A stretch of DNA of 64,000 nucleotides from NCBI RefSeq assembly GCF_022539665.2, contig NC_081331.1, positions 496,001-560,000 on the forward strand, read 5' to 3'. Position numbers and translations under genes: made by a program. Origin of the DNA: Daphnia carinata (lineage: Eukaryota; Arthropoda; Branchiopoda; Diplostraca; Daphniidae). Under the pieces are notes generated by a model. That model was not told the DNA's origin. It made no database searches and saw nothing but the letters and a program-made list of their open reading frames with translations. Position 1 is the stretch's first letter, and each line of letters begins with the position of its first letter. Positions 63,947-64,000 of this stretch are shown here, one piece after another.

Positions 63947-64000
63947 CCCGGGATCCAGTTCCTATTCGTTGTCCAGTGGCCGGGAAATTCAAATTCACGC
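63947..64000 (+). CDS. Duplicated terminal-domain exon, cut by window edge
   Basis: After an AATAG acceptor in the same phase, the frame reads ARDPVPIRCPVAGKFKFT. It parallels the exon at 63479, which begins AKEPVPIRCPVAGMFRFQ. It lies downstream of the membrane-anchor exon and stop, so it can only be used by skipping 63479-63822 (an alternative terminal cassette) or as part of an adjacent duplicated gene. Its 3' end is outside the window. Confidence 0.7.

Overview
This is eukaryotic nuclear DNA from an arthropod, most likely a water flea (Daphnia or a close relative). The evidence is metazoan gene content, very short introns (mostly 60-75 bp, GT-AG), small intergenic gaps, a Dorsocross-type T-box gene, a suppressor-of-white-apricot homologue and an arthropod-type multi-DUF membrane protein. 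The genus is an inference; no species marker was identified. Similarities are by eye and family recall, and percentage identities are estimates.

Layout. 0-10 kb: the 3' two thirds of a glycogen debranching enzyme gene (+), then a complete Nup160 gene (+). 10-20 kb: a rearranged accessory block. It holds a nearly perfect 1.4-kb inverted repeat carrying scrambled SAR1 GTPase exons, a stray first exon of a UBE2L-type gene, a solo LTR, a truncated and partly decayed second copy of Nup160, and a small TATA-driven gene for a short secreted, antimicrobial-like peptide. 20-23.6 kb: SEC23 (+), with two apparent 1-base lesions. 23.6-26.1 kb: a cluster of non-autonomous repeats. 26.6-28.2 kb: an orphan secreted protein (-). 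28.8-34.4 kb: UBE2L3 (+), RPA1 (-) and ANKMY2 (+), the last two divergent from a shared 423-bp promoter. 34.4-43 kb: gene-poor DNA, first with another repeat copy and then about 7 kb of low-complexity probable cis-regulatory DNA ahead of a Dorsocross-like T-box gene (43.1-44.8 kb). 45.2-52 kb: SFSWAP (-) and HYOU1/Grp170 (-). 53.5-54.1 kb: a nucleoredoxin-like gene (+). 55.5-59.4 kb: CNOT4 (-). 61.6 kb to the end: a cysteine-rich type I membrane protein (+) with what looks like a duplicated alternative terminal exon cut by the window edge.

Most genes are unrelated housekeeping genes packed on both strands, not an operon-like pathway. One coincidence deserves attention: fragments of SAR1, the GTPase that recruits SEC23 in the COPII coat, sit in a long hairpin about 7 kb upstream of SEC23. 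The best candidates for something undescribed are that SAR1 hairpin (a possible endogenous dsRNA/siRNA source), the short secreted peptide gene, and the duplicated terminal exon at the right edge.
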